Origin: Chloroflexi bacterium 44-23
Lineage (GTDB): Bacteria > Chloroflexota > Anaerolineae > Anaerolineales > Anaerolineaceae
NCBI GenBank assembly: GCA_001899005.1
Contig: MKUW01000006.1
Coordinates: 222,963 to 286,962, forward strand
DNA length: 64,000 bases
Reading direction: 5' to 3'
A model generated the notes under the pieces. The model worked only from the letters and a program-made list of their open reading frames with translations, was not told the origin of the DNA and did no database searches. Position numbers and translations under genes: made by a program. Numbering within the stretch: the first letter of the stretch is position 1; every line of letters begins with the position of its first letter. This document shows positions 35,804 through 45,018 of the stretch, one piece after another.

Positions 35804-38074
35804 TCACAATCGATGCGTACGCAGCAACTGTGCATTGATAGCAACGATCACCGTACTAAGAGACATTAGAACAGCTCCTATAGCCGGGGAGAGCAAGATG
35901 CCAATTGGTGCTAATACGCCGGCAGCTAATGGTAAAGCAACAATGTTATATCCGGCTGCCCAGATCAGGTTTTGGACCATCTTGCGGTAGCTTGCCCTGC
36001 TCAGATCGAATATTTTGACCACATCCAGCGGGTTGCTTTTCACCAATATGATCCCGGCCGATTCGATTGCCACATCTGTTCCGCTTCCAATGGCAATACC
36101 CACATCTGCGCGGATCAAGGCAGGGGCATCGTTTACGCCATCCCCCACCATAGCGACATGCTTACCCTGCTTCTGCAGTTCAGCCACTTTCTGGTCTTTA
36201 TGCTCAGGTAAAACCTCCGCAAAATAGGTCTTGATACCCAGTTCATCCGCTACGGCTTTCGCAACTGCCTGGCTGTCGCCGGTCAGCATGGCAACTTCCA
36301 CCCCCATTTTGCGCAACTTATCGATCGCCGGCTTACTCTCCGGGCGGATGACATCTGCAAGAGCAAAAACCGCGACAACCTGCACCCCTTCTGCGCTAGT
36401 CTGGGCTAGATTGACAACGCTCTGCCCTTTTTCGTTCGACTTTTGCTCGAATTGGAGCAGTTTATCGGGTAGCTTTAGTTTAAGCATCTCCAATAAGCGC
36501 GGACCGCCCACATACACTGCCTTTCCATCCCTCTTTGCCTGTGCTCCTCGCCCTTGAATAGCTTCGAAGTCTGAAACAGCCGGCAAGGTTAACTTGCGAT
36601 CTTCTGCCGACTTGCGGATGCCGCGGGCGATGGTATGCTCAGAGTCACTTTCGATGGCAGCCGCCAATGCGAGTGCGTCATCCTGGCTCCAACCGTCGAC
36701 TGTTTCGATCCCGACCACACCGAACAACCCTTCGGTCAATGTGCCAGTCTTATCAAATATGACCATGTCGATCAGACGCGCTTTTTCCAATGCCAGTCGG
36801 TCGCGTACAAGAATGCCATTTTTTGCACCCATTGCCGTGGTGATGGCCACCACCAGTGGCACCGCCAGGCCCAAAGCATGTGGGCAGGCTATGACCAATA
36901 CAGTCGCTACTCGTGCGATCACTTCAACGTTAAACCCCACCGCCAGGGTCCAGGCCACTCCGGTGATGGCGGCTACACCCAATGCGATATAAAACAACCA
37001 TCCAGAGGCTTTATCTGCCAGTATCTGCGTATTGGATTTACTCTGTTGGGCTTGATCGACCAGGTGCATGATACCTGCCAGAGCTGTCTCGTCTCCTGTA
37101 GCAGTCACTTTCACCCGAAGGCTACCATCGCCATTGATCGTACCGGCGATGACCTTGGTACCCGGCTGCTTTTTCACCGGTTTCGATTCGCCGGTGATCA
37201 TGGCTTCATTAACCTCCGAATTGCCTTCTTGCACTTCTCCATCTGCGGGCAAACTCGCGCCCGGCCTTACCAATACCAGGTCTCCGTTATTTAAGCTTGC
37301 TGTAGGAATGATTTCAGTCTTCCCGTCAGGATTTATCCTTTCGGAGGTGTCTGGCATCAATTTGGCCAACTCCTTCAAGGCACCTGAAGCCTGTCGAATA
37401 CTACGCATCTCGATCCAGTGACCGAGCAGCATGATGTCGATCAGTGAGACCAGTTCCCAAAAGAAGGTGACACTGGTAGGTAGGAACAGCGCAGCCACGC
37501 TGTAAACGAAAGCCACGCTAATTGCCAGTGAAATCAAGGTCATCATACCTGGTTTACGATTCTTCAACTCGGGTACGGCCATCTTTAAGAAAGGCAGACC
37601 TCCATAAAAGAAGACGATTACTGCAAAGACTGGGGTGATCCATTTACTGCCCGGAAATTCCGGGACACTGTACCCTAACCAGGATTGAATTGATGGACTA
37701 AAAATTAACACAGGGATCGAAATTACCAGTGAGATCCAAAACTTTTTACGGAACATTTGCTCATGCCCGCTATGATCCACATGGGCACCGTGGCCTTCAT
37801 GTTCTTTACGGTTCATGGACATGCCATGTCCAGCATGCCCTCCCATATCCATGGTCATGTCATGCCCAGAAGAGCCTTTCGCCTTTATATCCATATCTTT
37901 TATGTTCATATCATGTCCGGTATGAGCATCAACATCAGCCGTCACCTTCCCGTGATCATGTTCCATTTTCGACATATCATGCACTTCATGATCGTGCTCC
38001 ATATTTGGGTGTGGCAAGGTGGAGTCAATCAGATTCTGTGTTTTTTCAACAATCCTTTTATTTTTTTCTGTCAT
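35804..38074 (-). CDS. copB: Copper-translocating P-type ATPase, CopB type
   Basis: A 756-residue P1B-type ATPase exporting copper. The N-terminal 105 residues form a His/Met-rich region (repeated GHDM, EHDH, GHGM) instead of CxxC domains. Membrane segment 6 carries [14 protein letters not shown] marks the CopB subgroup, often Cu(II)/Ag. [13 protein letters not shown] and [12 protein letters not shown] are intact. The gene is last in a minus-strand copper block, 325 bases after cueP; a hairpin at 38258-38292 lies between them. GGAGG precedes the ATG. Confidence 0.96.
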   Translation of the reverse strand: MTEKNKRIVEKTQNLIDSTLPHPNMEHDHEVHDMSKMEHDHGKVTADVDAHTGHDMNIKDMDIKAKGSSGHDMTMDMGGHAGHGMSMNRKEHEGHGAHVDHSGHEQMFRKKFWISLVISIPVLIFSPSIQSWLGYSVPEFPGSKWITPVFAVIVFFYGGLPFLKMAVPELKNRKPGMMTLISLAISVAFVYSVAALFLPTSVTFFWELVSLIDIMLLGHWIEMRSIRQASGALKELAKLMPDTSERINPDGKTEIIPTASLNNGDLVLVRPGASLPADGEVQEGNSEVNEAMITGESKPVKKQPGTKVIAGTINGDGSLRVKVTATGDETALAGIMHLVDQAQQSKSNTQILADKASGWLFYIALGVAAITGVAWTLAVGFNVEVIARVATVLVIACPHALGLAVPLVVAITTAMGAKNGILVRDRLALEKARLIDMVIFDKTGTLTEGLFGVVGIETVDGWSQDDALALAAAIESDSEHTIARGIRKSAEDRKLTLPAVSDFEAIQGRGAQAKRDGKAVYVGGPRLLEMLKLKLPDKLLQFEQKSNEKGQSVVNLAQTSAEGVQVVAVFALADVIRPESKPAIDKLRKMGVEVAMLTGDSQAVAKAVADELGIKTYFAEVLPEHKDQKVAELQKQGKHVAMVGDGVNDAPALIRADVGIAIGSGTDVAIESAGIILVKSNPLDVVKIFDLSRASYRKMVQNLIWAAGYNIVALPLAAGVLAPIGILLSPAIGAVLMSLSTVIVAINAQLLRTHRL

Positions 38075-38257
38075 CTTTTACCTCCTGAAGCTATTAATAA
38101 AAATGAGGTTGGTTTTATATTTACAATTTCACATTAAACAAAATTCACCGACACATTCATCCTGGTTAGTTGAAGGCGGCGGTGAGGATTAATTTATTCT
38201 AATATATTTTCCCTGATAATCAAAATGCCTAATTCTCAGAACTACCTGCTGCAAAGG

Positions 38258-38292
38258 GAGAGAAAATCCTGTGCGATAGCTTTGCTCTCCCG
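38258..38292 (-). terminator. Hairpin between cueP and copB
   Basis: Minus-strand GGGAGAG pairs with CTCTCCC followed by TTTG. Loop and flanks resemble the hairpin at 39017-39050 (shared ATC..ACAGGATTT). The rest of the 325-base gap shows no gene. Confidence 0.6.
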
Positions 38293-38399
38293 TGATTGAA
38301 TCATTCAGTAAGCAGGTGGATTACAGAGTCACCAATTTTCACCAAGTTCTTTTTAGGCATTACCGACGCGCCCTTTTTGCTGCAGGTAATAATTAACAA

Positions 38400-38969
38400 T
38401 CAATTGAGTTGAAGCGGGGTCGTCAGGCAGGTGTTGCTTCCTGCAAAGGTTGTGATGGGTGCCTCTGCAACCAAGCCATTGTAACTGACAGTCACGGTAC
38501 CATCGATATTTCGCGGCAGCCATACACCTACAAAACCGTTCGCCATGGTAGTCAAATCAGAATTGACAATCTCTTTCCCTCCACTATCGGTGATGACTGC
38601 GTGAATTTCTTTGTTAACCAGCTCACCCTGGCAGGATGCCAGGCTGTGTGTTCCGCATGGATGAGATTCTTTGACATAAGGTGCAAAAGAGAGGTAAAAC
38701 TTATCCTTGGGCAGCGCTAACCTGACCTCGTCGGATTCATCCATGAGGACCAGGAAATCACTCGTGATACTGGCTTTGAGTCCAGCGGGATCAGACGTCG
38801 TACTATCGAGCTTGTGCACAATTTCCTCGACGGAAAGGCCGCTCAATCCGTATTTTTCCAGGAAGGCAGTATGTGATTGGTTGACGGGTTTCTTCACCAG
38901 AAAAGCGCCAACTGCAACCACTACAACCGCGACAATGGCAGTGATAATCAAGGCTTGAGATTTTCTCAT
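38400..38969 (-). CDS. cueP: CueP-like copper-binding protein
   Basis: A 189-residue exported protein, named after the Salmonella periplasmic copper chaperone. N-terminal signal or anchor (ALIITAIVAVVVVAVGAFLV), then the family's motif region SHPCGTHSLASCQGELVNKEI with two Cys and a His, and a C-terminal Cys in TCLTTPLQL. ATG 38969 is chosen over upstream starts because the signal sequence begins right there (MRKSQAL) and AAAGGA precedes it. Position between SHOCT proteins and copB supports a copper role. Confidence 0.87.
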   Translation of the reverse strand: MRKSQALIITAIVAVVVVAVGAFLVKKPVNQSHTAFLEKYGLSGLSVEEIVHKLDSTTSDPAGLKASITSDFLVLMDESDEVRLALPKDKFYLSFAPYVKESHPCGTHSLASCQGELVNKEIHAVITDSGGKEIVNSDLTTMANGFVGVWLPRNIDGTVTVSYNGLVAEAPITTFAGSNTCLTTPLQLN

Positions 38970-39016
38970 TTTATTTATTTCCTTTGCGTAAAAATTTTTC
39001 TGAGATATCAACGGAA

Positions 39017-39050
39017 AAGGAGATCAAATCCTGTATGATGTCCTTGATCT
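39017..39050 (-). terminator. Terminator between SHOCT gene and cueP
   Basis: Minus-strand GGAGATCAA pairs with TTGATCTCC, followed by TTTTCC. It is close to the SHOCT stop codon at 39067. Confidence 0.7.
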
Positions 39051-39066
39051 CCTATAGTTGAGTCAA

Positions 39067-39276
39067 TTAGTGAATATCTTTCACCATCATCTGGTATTGT
39101 TCTTGGGTGATTTCGCCCCTGGCATACCTTTCGTTCAGAATCTGTTTTGCTGTTCGGGCATTGTCACTTGATCGATTACTATTTGAGTTGAACAACCCTT
39201 TCACAAGCAATACAGCCAGAACGATGATAATGACCCAAAAAACCAGCATACCGCCCATCATTCCAAAACCCATCAT
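39067..39276 (-). CDS. SHOCT-domain small membrane protein
   Basis: A 69-residue protein: a Met/Gly-rich N-terminus and one membrane helix (FWVIIIVLAVLLVKGLF), then a SHOCT motif (AKQILNERYARGEITQEQYQMMVKDI). SHOCT modules often accompany metal-resistance operons; their role is thought to be oligomerisation. Seven bases separate it from the related gene upstream, a likely duplication. Confidence 0.85.
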   Translation of the reverse strand: MMGFGMMGGMLVFWVIIIVLAVLLVKGLFNSNSNRSSDNARTAKQILNERYARGEITQEQYQMMVKDIH

Positions 39277-39283
39277 CTTTCAC

Positions 39284-39535
39284 CTACCCTGTTCCTAGAT
39301 CAGCTAAAAGCTTTTGATACTCTTCGCGGGTAATCTCGCCCTTCGCGTAACGTTCCTTGGCAATTTCAACCGGCAACACTACATTGTTCAGTGTTCGTCC
39401 CGAATTGTTATTGCTCAATCGTTTCACGATCCATATGACCAGGAACACCACTCCGATGATCAATGCAACCGAAATGACCAGGTTGATAACCATCCCAATC
39501 CAACCAAGACCACCGTACCAATAACCCATCATCAT
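39284..39535 (-). CDS. SHOCT-domain small membrane protein
   Basis: An 83-residue paralogue of the next gene: MMMGYWYGGLGW start, one membrane helix (VINLVISVALIIGVVFLVIWIVKRL), and a C-terminal SHOCT motif (AKERYAKGEITREEYQKLLADL). AAAGGATG lies upstream of the ATG. It follows the two-component system genes by about 140 bases in the copper block. Confidence 0.85.
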   Translation of the reverse strand: MMMGYWYGGLGWIGMVINLVISVALIIGVVFLVIWIVKRLSNNNSGRTLNNVVLPVEIAKERYAKGEITREEYQKLLADLGTG

Positions 39536-39672
39536 CTTGTTTCATCCTTTCGTTAAGCCTCAAAATGCGGTGTTTGTTTTGTACTTACATAACTATCTTA
39601 ACATTGGAGGATGAAGCTTTATTCAAGGATTTGTAAAGTTTTGTTAAAGAAAATTGAGGAGCATAAAATTTT

Positions 39673-40818
39673 TTATCTAGAGATGGGGATCAGGAATGAA
39701 AAAGTGCTGCCTTTGCCTTCACCATTGCTCTCGGCCCAAATTTTCCCCTGATGAGCCTGAACCAGTGCCTTTGCGATGGTCAGACCTATGCCGCTACCCC
39801 CGCTCGCCCTTGTCCGGGATTTATCTGTGCGGTAAAAGCGGTTGAATATGAAGGCGAGTTGTTCCGCAGTGATTCCGATTCCGCTATCCTTTACTGAGAA
39901 AAGGACATCAGACCGTTCCCGGCGGACCAGAAGAGTGACTTTTCCTCCGCTGGGGGTATATTGAAGCGCATTTCCAACCAGGTTCGTCAGCACCTGGAGG
40001 ATCCGGTCTTTATCCACCAGGATATCGGGGAGGTCGGATTCCACGCTTATCTCAAGCTGGATGTTCTTATCCTCGAATTGGCGGCCGAGAGTGCTCTGAA
40101 TTCTTTCGATCAAACTGGAAGGTGAAACGGGCGTGAGCAGCAATTGAAAAGCTCCGGCTTCCACCCGGCTCAACTCTTGCAAATCATTTACCAGACGCTG
40201 CAAACGGTCAATTTCTGAGTGAATTTGCTGGTAAGTTTCCGGGTCGGCGGGTAAAACCCCATCTATCAACCCTTCCAGATATCCTTTGACCGCAGTTAGA
40301 GGTGTCCGTAATTCGTGTGTGACATCTCCAATCAATTCGCGGCGCATGGTCTCTGTCTTCTCTAGTTTATCTGCCATCTGGTTGAAACTGAGCGCCAGCT
40401 GGCCCAGTTCATCGATTTGGTCCGCCTGCTGGCCTCCGGGGAGAGCTAACCTTTCTTCGTATTCTCCCTCAGCGATGCGGTGGCTGAGGCTCATCATGCG
40501 CAACATGGGGGTGACAACCTGGCGGCTGATGAAAAAGCTGGCCAAGATTGCTGCGATCAAAGCTGCAACCACTGCATAGGTTACTGCTTCGTAGACCGCA
40601 GCCGTGTATTGCGAAAATAGCTCTGTTTGCATTTGCTGATTATTGCCGACCGTGTTTCCATTGGTCATGATTGCATTCATACTTGCCATATGTCGCTCAA
40701 ACGCTGCTGGAACGGACAGGCTGGCGGCAGTGATCAGCACCACTCCTCCAACAAGAACAACGAGCAGATAAGAAAGGAATACCTTCCAGGCAAGATGCGT
40801 GCGTACAAATTTCATCAT
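39673..40818 (-). CDS. Sensor histidine kinase, BaeS/CusS-like
   Basis: A 381-residue membrane kinase. Two membrane segments (about 11-32 and 78-98) enclose a short outside loop rich in Met and Asn (HMASMNAIMTNGNTVGNNQQMQ), a possible metal sensor. HAMP follows, then the H-box LIGDVTHELRTPLTAVKGYLEG, N-box LTNLVGNALQYTP, DSGIGI, and GSGIGLTIAKALV. It starts eight bases after its response-regulator gene. The copper-resistance neighbours suggest copper sensing. Confidence 0.92.
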   Translation of the reverse strand: MMKFVRTHLAWKVFLSYLLVVLVGGVVLITAASLSVPAAFERHMASMNAIMTNGNTVGNNQQMQTELFSQYTAAVYEAVTYAVVAALIAAILASFFISRQVVTPMLRMMSLSHRIAEGEYEERLALPGGQQADQIDELGQLALSFNQMADKLEKTETMRRELIGDVTHELRTPLTAVKGYLEGLIDGVLPADPETYQQIHSEIDRLQRLVNDLQELSRVEAGAFQLLLTPVSPSSLIERIQSTLGRQFEDKNIQLEISVESDLPDILVDKDRILQVLTNLVGNALQYTPSGGKVTLLVRRERSDVLFSVKDSGIGITAEQLAFIFNRFYRTDKSRTRASGGSGIGLTIAKALVQAHQGKIWAESNGEGKGSTFSFLIPISR

Positions 40819-40826
40819 GGTATTAC

Positions 40827-41510
40827 CTATTTATCCTCAAAGCGATAACCTACGCCACGGATCGTTTCGATCATGGATTCATCCCCCAGTTTTTGGCGAA
40901 CATGGCCGATATGAACATCCACCACCCGGGTATCGCCAAAATAATCGTATCCCCATATTTTCTCCAGTAATTGTTCGCGGCTGAGCACCATACTCTGATG
41001 CCTTGTAAGTACTAGCAGCAAGTCGAATTCAACCGAGGTCAGGTCTATGAGATTTTCACCAACCCAGACTCGCCTCGCATCAACATCAATGCGCAGATGC
41101 GCGAAGTTGAGAATGGTTGGTTCCTCGGTATTGCCGGCAGGGTTCTGCAGGCGCCTGAGGGCAGCCTTGATGCGGGCGACCAACTCACGCGGGCTGAAAG
41201 GTTTAGTCAGGTAGTCATCCGCCCCGACGGAAAGTCCGACGATTTTATCCGTTTCCTCAGATCGGGCGGTAAGCATGATCACGTAGACATTCGATTCGCG
41301 TCTCAAGTTGGCAAGCAGCTCAATCCCGTCCATACCAGGGAGCATTACATCGAGGACGATGATATCCGGCTTAAACGAGCGGGCGGTAGCCAATCCTGTC
41401 GGACCATCATAAGCTGATTTGTATTCATATCTTTCAGCTTTCAAATAGGCGCTCAGAACGGTATGAATGGAAGATTCATCATCGATAATGAGTATCTTGG
41501 CAGCAGGCAT
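40827..41510 (-). CDS. OmpR-family response regulator
   Basis: A 227-residue DNA-binding regulator. The receiver domain has the DD pair (IIDDESS), the phospho-acceptor Asp in IIVLDVMLPGMDG, and Lys in YLTKPFSPREL. The C-terminal winged helix is of OmpR type (LTSVEFDLLLVLTRHQSMVLSREQLLEKIWGYDYFGDTRVVDVHIGHVRQKLG). GAGGG precedes the ATG. It is paired with the kinase downstream and probably controls the copper block. Confidence 0.95.
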   Translation of the reverse strand: MPAAKILIIDDESSIHTVLSAYLKAERYEYKSAYDGPTGLATARSFKPDIIVLDVMLPGMDGIELLANLRRESNVYVIMLTARSEETDKIVGLSVGADDYLTKPFSPRELVARIKAALRRLQNPAGNTEEPTILNFAHLRIDVDARRVWVGENLIDLTSVEFDLLLVLTRHQSMVLSREQLLEKIWGYDYFGDTRVVDVHIGHVRQKLGDESMIETIRGVGYRFEDK

Positions 41511-41561
41511 CTCAATACCCTCGCAAAAAAAAAATTAGTTACTAACCTATTTTACATACAA

Positions 41562-41589
41562 ACAGGGATCGGCATAACGGCCAATCCCT
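41562..41589 (-). terminator. Hairpin after the Met-rich PepSY-like gene
   Basis: CAGGGAT pairs with ATCCCTG, with further GGC/GCC pairing in the loop and TTTGTATG after it on the minus strand. Probably a moderate terminator before the two-component genes. Confidence 0.55.
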
Positions 41590-41612
41590 GAAAAGGAGGA
41601 GTGCGGATCAGA

Positions 41613-42377
41613 TCATTCCCACATCTCGATAAAGGTTCCATGCCAGGTATGCAGGAAGACCTGTCCATTATAGCCATTGATGCTGAGCATCCCAGTTGGG
41701 TTGCCATCTTTCAGAATATCGATGGTGTAATATCCATAGAATGGATCGGGGTCCGTTGCAGCTTTGTAGCCAGGAAATTGTTGATCTAAATACTGTTGAG
41801 CAAATTGAACAGCCTGATCAGAGGTAACAGTCATCGTAGCTGAAGTAGAACTAGAAGTACTGGTATATCCACCCATCATACCGGTTCGTCCACCCATCAT
41901 TCCTCCGGCTCCATTCATAAGGCCATATTTCAGATTCCACATCATGTTTGGACCATATTCAGGAAAGACAGATAGGCTTGTTGGGTCAACCAGCAATTCC
42001 ATTGCACCAATACCGGTGCTTTTCTCAGTGATGCGGGCATATGCATTATTATCAAAGACCATAATTTCTTTGATCTCAAGATCAGCATTGTTCAGCTTTT
42101 TCAAATAATTCTCAACAGCTTGTTTGGCCTGATCAACGGTAAGAGGTTTGACGTTTGCAATATTACCTGGTTGGTAACCACCCATCCTGTTGTATCCGTT
42201 ACCCATCATCGTATAACCGAATTTATTGTTTTCAGAACCCCAGCTCATCATTCCAGTTGGGCCGTATCCAGCCAATCCTAAATTGTTTCGTCCGACAAAC
42301 AAACCAGCACCAAAGATTAGAGCACTTAACACGATTCCACTAATAATTACCAATACAATTTTTAGAGTTTTATTCAT
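41613..42377 (-). CDS. Membrane-anchored Met/Gly-rich PepSY-like protein
   Basis: A 254-residue protein: N-terminal membrane segment (IVLVIISGIVLSALIFGAGLFVG), Met/Gly/Tyr-rich patches (GYTMMGNGYNRMGGYQPG; NGAGGMMGGRTGMMGGY), and two PepSY-like repeats (LTVDQAKQAVENYLKKLNNADLEIKEIMVFDNNAYARI and VTSDQAVQFAQQYLDQQFPGYK). Met-rich exported proteins often bind Cu(I). AGGAG precedes the ATG. It is first of the copper block in the minus direction. Exact function unknown. Confidence 0.78.
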   Translation of the reverse strand: MNKTLKIVLVIISGIVLSALIFGAGLFVGRNNLGLAGYGPTGMMSWGSENNKFGYTMMGNGYNRMGGYQPGNIANVKPLTVDQAKQAVENYLKKLNNADLEIKEIMVFDNNAYARITEKSTGIGAMELLVDPTSLSVFPEYGPNMMWNLKYGLMNGAGGMMGGRTGMMGGYTSTSSSTSATMTVTSDQAVQFAQQYLDQQFPGYKAATDPDPFYGYYTIDILKDGNPTGMLSINGYNGQVFLHTWHGTFIEMWE

Positions 42378-42651
42378 TCGTAATTTCTCCTAATAGATAT
42401 TCTTTTTTTACTTACTATCTAAGCTTACTGTTTCGAGATAAAGGGATAGTGAAGCATTTCTAAAGTTTTTGTAAAGATAACTTATCCTTGGAGAATAAAG
42501 TGACTATTATGGGCTAATGTCTGCTTAATTTCTTTTGCTTCTCAGATCATATCCTATGGTCATTTTGTGGCTGTACAAACCTACTACTGGAGAGTGAAAA
42601 TGAAACCTCGGCATTGGTTACCTCGTTTCTGTTAGCCTTACAGAAGAAGAA

Positions 42652-42792
42652 ATGGAAGAAACAATAGGTATTGGGGTTGCCCTAGATGTGCTGCGAGAGG
42701 TTATAGATTATCAAGATCTCACTATTACGGTTTTGAATGGTGATATTAGTGCAATAATTGAAAGCTTTCGAACTACAGTGAGCTTGAATTAG
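42652..42792 (+). pseudogene. Small open frame in decayed DNA
   Basis: A 46-codon frame (MEETIGIGVALDVLREVIDY ...) that stays open upstream without a start. A Shine-Dalgarno-like GGAGAG with ATG at 42600 lies in another frame and stops after 11 codons, so this looks like a frameshifted small gene. Family not recognised. Confidence 0.35.
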
Positions 42793-42944
42793 GCCGATCC
42801 CAAGTATGAAGGGAAAGGCAAGCAGTCGTTTGATGAGGTCACTGTGCTATTGCCTTCTAGTGTTTTGACCTGGATTTATTTTGGGTGCAAAATAATTCGC
42901 ACTGGAAGGAGAATAATGATTTCTTTGACAGTACTGGGCCACCT

Positions 42945-43151
42945 TCTTCGTTCGTTTATACAGAAGTTGGAATTCACCCGGACGGATTTCTTGCTCGTGG
43001 TACAGCCAATGATCCAGATATTCCAAAGGATGTAGCCGGCGCGAAGTGGTATGAAGTGCCTGGTATTTGGTGGAATACGGTTGAAAGATTGTCCTGGACG
43101 ATGGTGGGTAAGCCAGCAAAGGTGGGGTGCCATTTTAACATATTGAACTAA
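42945..43151 (+). pseudogene. Truncated second copy of the RHH-partner membrane protein gene
   Basis: About 190 bases nearly identical to 35186-35375, encoding SFVYTEVGIHPDGFLARG through KWYEVPGIWWNTVERLSWTM. The membrane-anchor part is missing; before 42945 only traces of similarity remain, out of frame. The ending differs (PAKVGCHFNILN). It is in the same orientation as the intact copy, 8 kb apart, with the copper block between. Confidence 0.8.
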
Positions 43152-43409
43152 CAGCGACGGGTTGTTCCAAAAGTAAGGTGGAGTATCCCTTGGGCAGCTT
43201 GGCGGGCTTTATTATCATAGATCCAGTGTAAAGTGGGCATTTAGTAACTACATCCTTTTAAAAAATCATCGTTCTATCAAGATTCTGCAGGTGAATCCAG
43301 TAATTGCAGACCCGATTTACAGTTGGCTGGGGAAACCGTTTGAATGCGGCAGGCAAAATTACTGCAATGGAATGTGACAAACTTCAAAAAGGAAAGGAGG
43401 ATTCGCGTA

Positions 43410-43438
43410 TTGCGCTATTAATAGTTCATCATTATAAT
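43410..43438 (+). promoter_or_regulatory. arsR promoter, leaderless
   Basis: TTGCGC (43410-43415), 17 bases, TATAAT (43433-43438), six bases before the ATG at 43445. Confidence 0.72.
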
Positions 43439-43444
43439 ACATTC

Positions 43445-43837
43445 ATGTCTGAGAATGTGAAAATGAACGAAAAACCTGAAACCCGGATTTCCTCCATGCT
43501 GACACAGATCCAACAGCCTGCACGCATGCAAATCCTGCTCATCATTGGCGAAAGTGAAACCTGTGTCTGTCATATCGAAGCTATCATAGGCATGCGCCAG
43601 GCGACCATCTCTCAGCATCTAATGGGTTTGCGTAAAGCAGGACTGGTATCCACCAGGCGCGACGGGCGGCATATTTATTATCGATTGACAAAACCTGAAA
43701 TAATTAAATTACTGCACCATGCTGCCCGAGTTGTTGAAATCTCTCCAGATGCGCTCGATCACTTTTCCCTTAAGCCATTTCCCGGCTGTACCTGCCCGCA
43801 GTGCAATCCAGACCCGGATCGAAAATCCGTTTGCTAA
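43445..43837 (+). CDS. arsR: ArsR-family arsenic-responsive repressor
   Basis: A 130-residue winged-helix repressor. The metal motif ETCVCHIEAI (C-x-C-H) lies in the alpha3 helix as in classical ArsR, then the recognition helix RQATISQHLMGLRKAGLVSTRRDGRHIYYRL. The C-terminus has a second Cys group (PGCTCPQC), which may bind arsenite or another metal. ATG 43445 is chosen because a full promoter ends six bases before it; a longer frame begins at 43304. acr3 follows 40 bases on. Confidence 0.92.
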   Translation: MSENVKMNEKPETRISSMLTQIQQPARMQILLIIGESETCVCHIEAIIGMRQATISQHLMGLRKAGLVSTRRDGRHIYYRLTKPEIIKLLHHAARVVEISPDALDHFSLKPFPGCTCPQCNPDPDRKSVC

Positions 43838-43876
43838 AATTAATCCAATTTATAAAACGCAAGGAGACTAACAAAG

Positions 43877-44965
43877 ATGGAAACCACCAGTGTCACCAAA
43901 CGCCTTTCATTTTTAGACCGCTACCTCACCCTGTGGATATTCCTCGCCATGGCGGTTGGCGTCGGGTTAGGGTACCTCTTCCCTAAAGCCGTTGAAATCT
44001 TTAATGGTGCTGTGTCAGTTGGCACCACCAACATTCCCATCGCCATTGGCTTGATCCTGATGATGTACCCGCCGCTGGCGAAAGTCCATTACGACGAGTT
44101 GGGCAAGGTCTTTCGCAACTGGAAAGTATTAGGGCTCTCGCTGGTACAGAATTGGATCATTGGTCCGATCCTGATGTTTGCTTTAGCGATCATTTTCCTG
44201 CGCGGCTACCCGGAATACATGGTGGGTCTGATCATGATCGGGTTGGCACGCTGCATTGCCATGGTAATTGTCTGGAATGAATTGGCGAAGGGTGATACCG
44301 ATTATGCTGCCGGGCTGGTGGCATTCAACAGCATTTTCCAGGTTTTATTCTTCAGTGTTTATGCTTATGTCTTTATCACCGTGCTGCCTACCTGGTTTGG
44401 TTTACAGGGACTGACCGTGCAGATCACTATCGGTGAGATCGCGAAATCAGTATTCATATACCTGGGCATTCCCTTTATTGCAGGGTTTATCACCAACAAG
44501 GTACTCACCAGGGTAAAAGGCAAAGACTGGTACTACAAGAGTTTCATTCCAAAGATCAGTCCAATTACCTTAATCGCTTTGCTTTTTACAATTTTGGTGA
44601 TGTTCAGCCTCAAAGGCAACCTAATTGTAAAGATACCTCTAGATGTGGTCCGCATCGCCATTCCGCTGTTGATCTACTTTGTGGTCATGTTCCTGGTTAG
44701 CTTCTTTATGGGCAAGGCTGTTGGCGCTAATTATAAACAAACCACAACCTTATCCTTCACGGCAGCCTCCAATAATTTTGAGTTGGCTATTGCTGTGGCT
44801 GTGGCTGTTTTTGGGTTGAATTCCGGAGAAGCATTTGCTGCAGTGATAGGACCATTGGTCGAGGTACCAGTTATGATCGGTCTGGTCAATGTGGCGTTCT
44901 GGTTGCAAAAGCGACTTTACAAAGGAAATGTCTCAACTGGAAACCCGACACCTGATATCTGTTAA
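43877..44965 (+). CDS. acr3: Arsenite efflux transporter Acr3
   Basis: A 362-residue, ten-span transporter of the BART superfamily exporting arsenite. Family hallmarks are [17 protein letters not shown], the conserved Cys in [20 protein letters not shown], and [29 protein letters not shown] precedes the ATG. It is the second gene of the arsR transcript and is closed by a strong hairpin. No arsenate reductase gene is adjacent. Confidence 0.96.
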   Translation: METTSVTKRLSFLDRYLTLWIFLAMAVGVGLGYLFPKAVEIFNGAVSVGTTNIPIAIGLILMMYPPLAKVHYDELGKVFRNWKVLGLSLVQNWIIGPILMFALAIIFLRGYPEYMVGLIMIGLARCIAMVIVWNELAKGDTDYAAGLVAFNSIFQVLFFSVYAYVFITVLPTWFGLQGLTVQITIGEIAKSVFIYLGIPFIAGFITNKVLTRVKGKDWYYKSFIPKISPITLIALLFTILVMFSLKGNLIVKIPLDVVRIAIPLLIYFVVMFLVSFFMGKAVGANYKQTTTLSFTAASNNFELAIAVAVAVFGLNSGEAFAAVIGPLVEVPVMIGLVNVAFWLQKRLYKGNVSTGNPTPDIC

Positions 44966-44974
44966 TTTGTATCA

Positions 44975-45008
44975 CAAAGGGCTTGCTCGTTTACCGGCAA
45001 GCCCTTTG
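44975..45008. terminator. Terminator-like hairpin after acr3
   Basis: CAAAGGGCTTGC pairs perfectly with GCAAGCCCTTTG over a ten-base loop. A T-run is lacking on the plus side. Confidence 0.7.
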
Positions 45009-45018
45009 TCCATGAATC

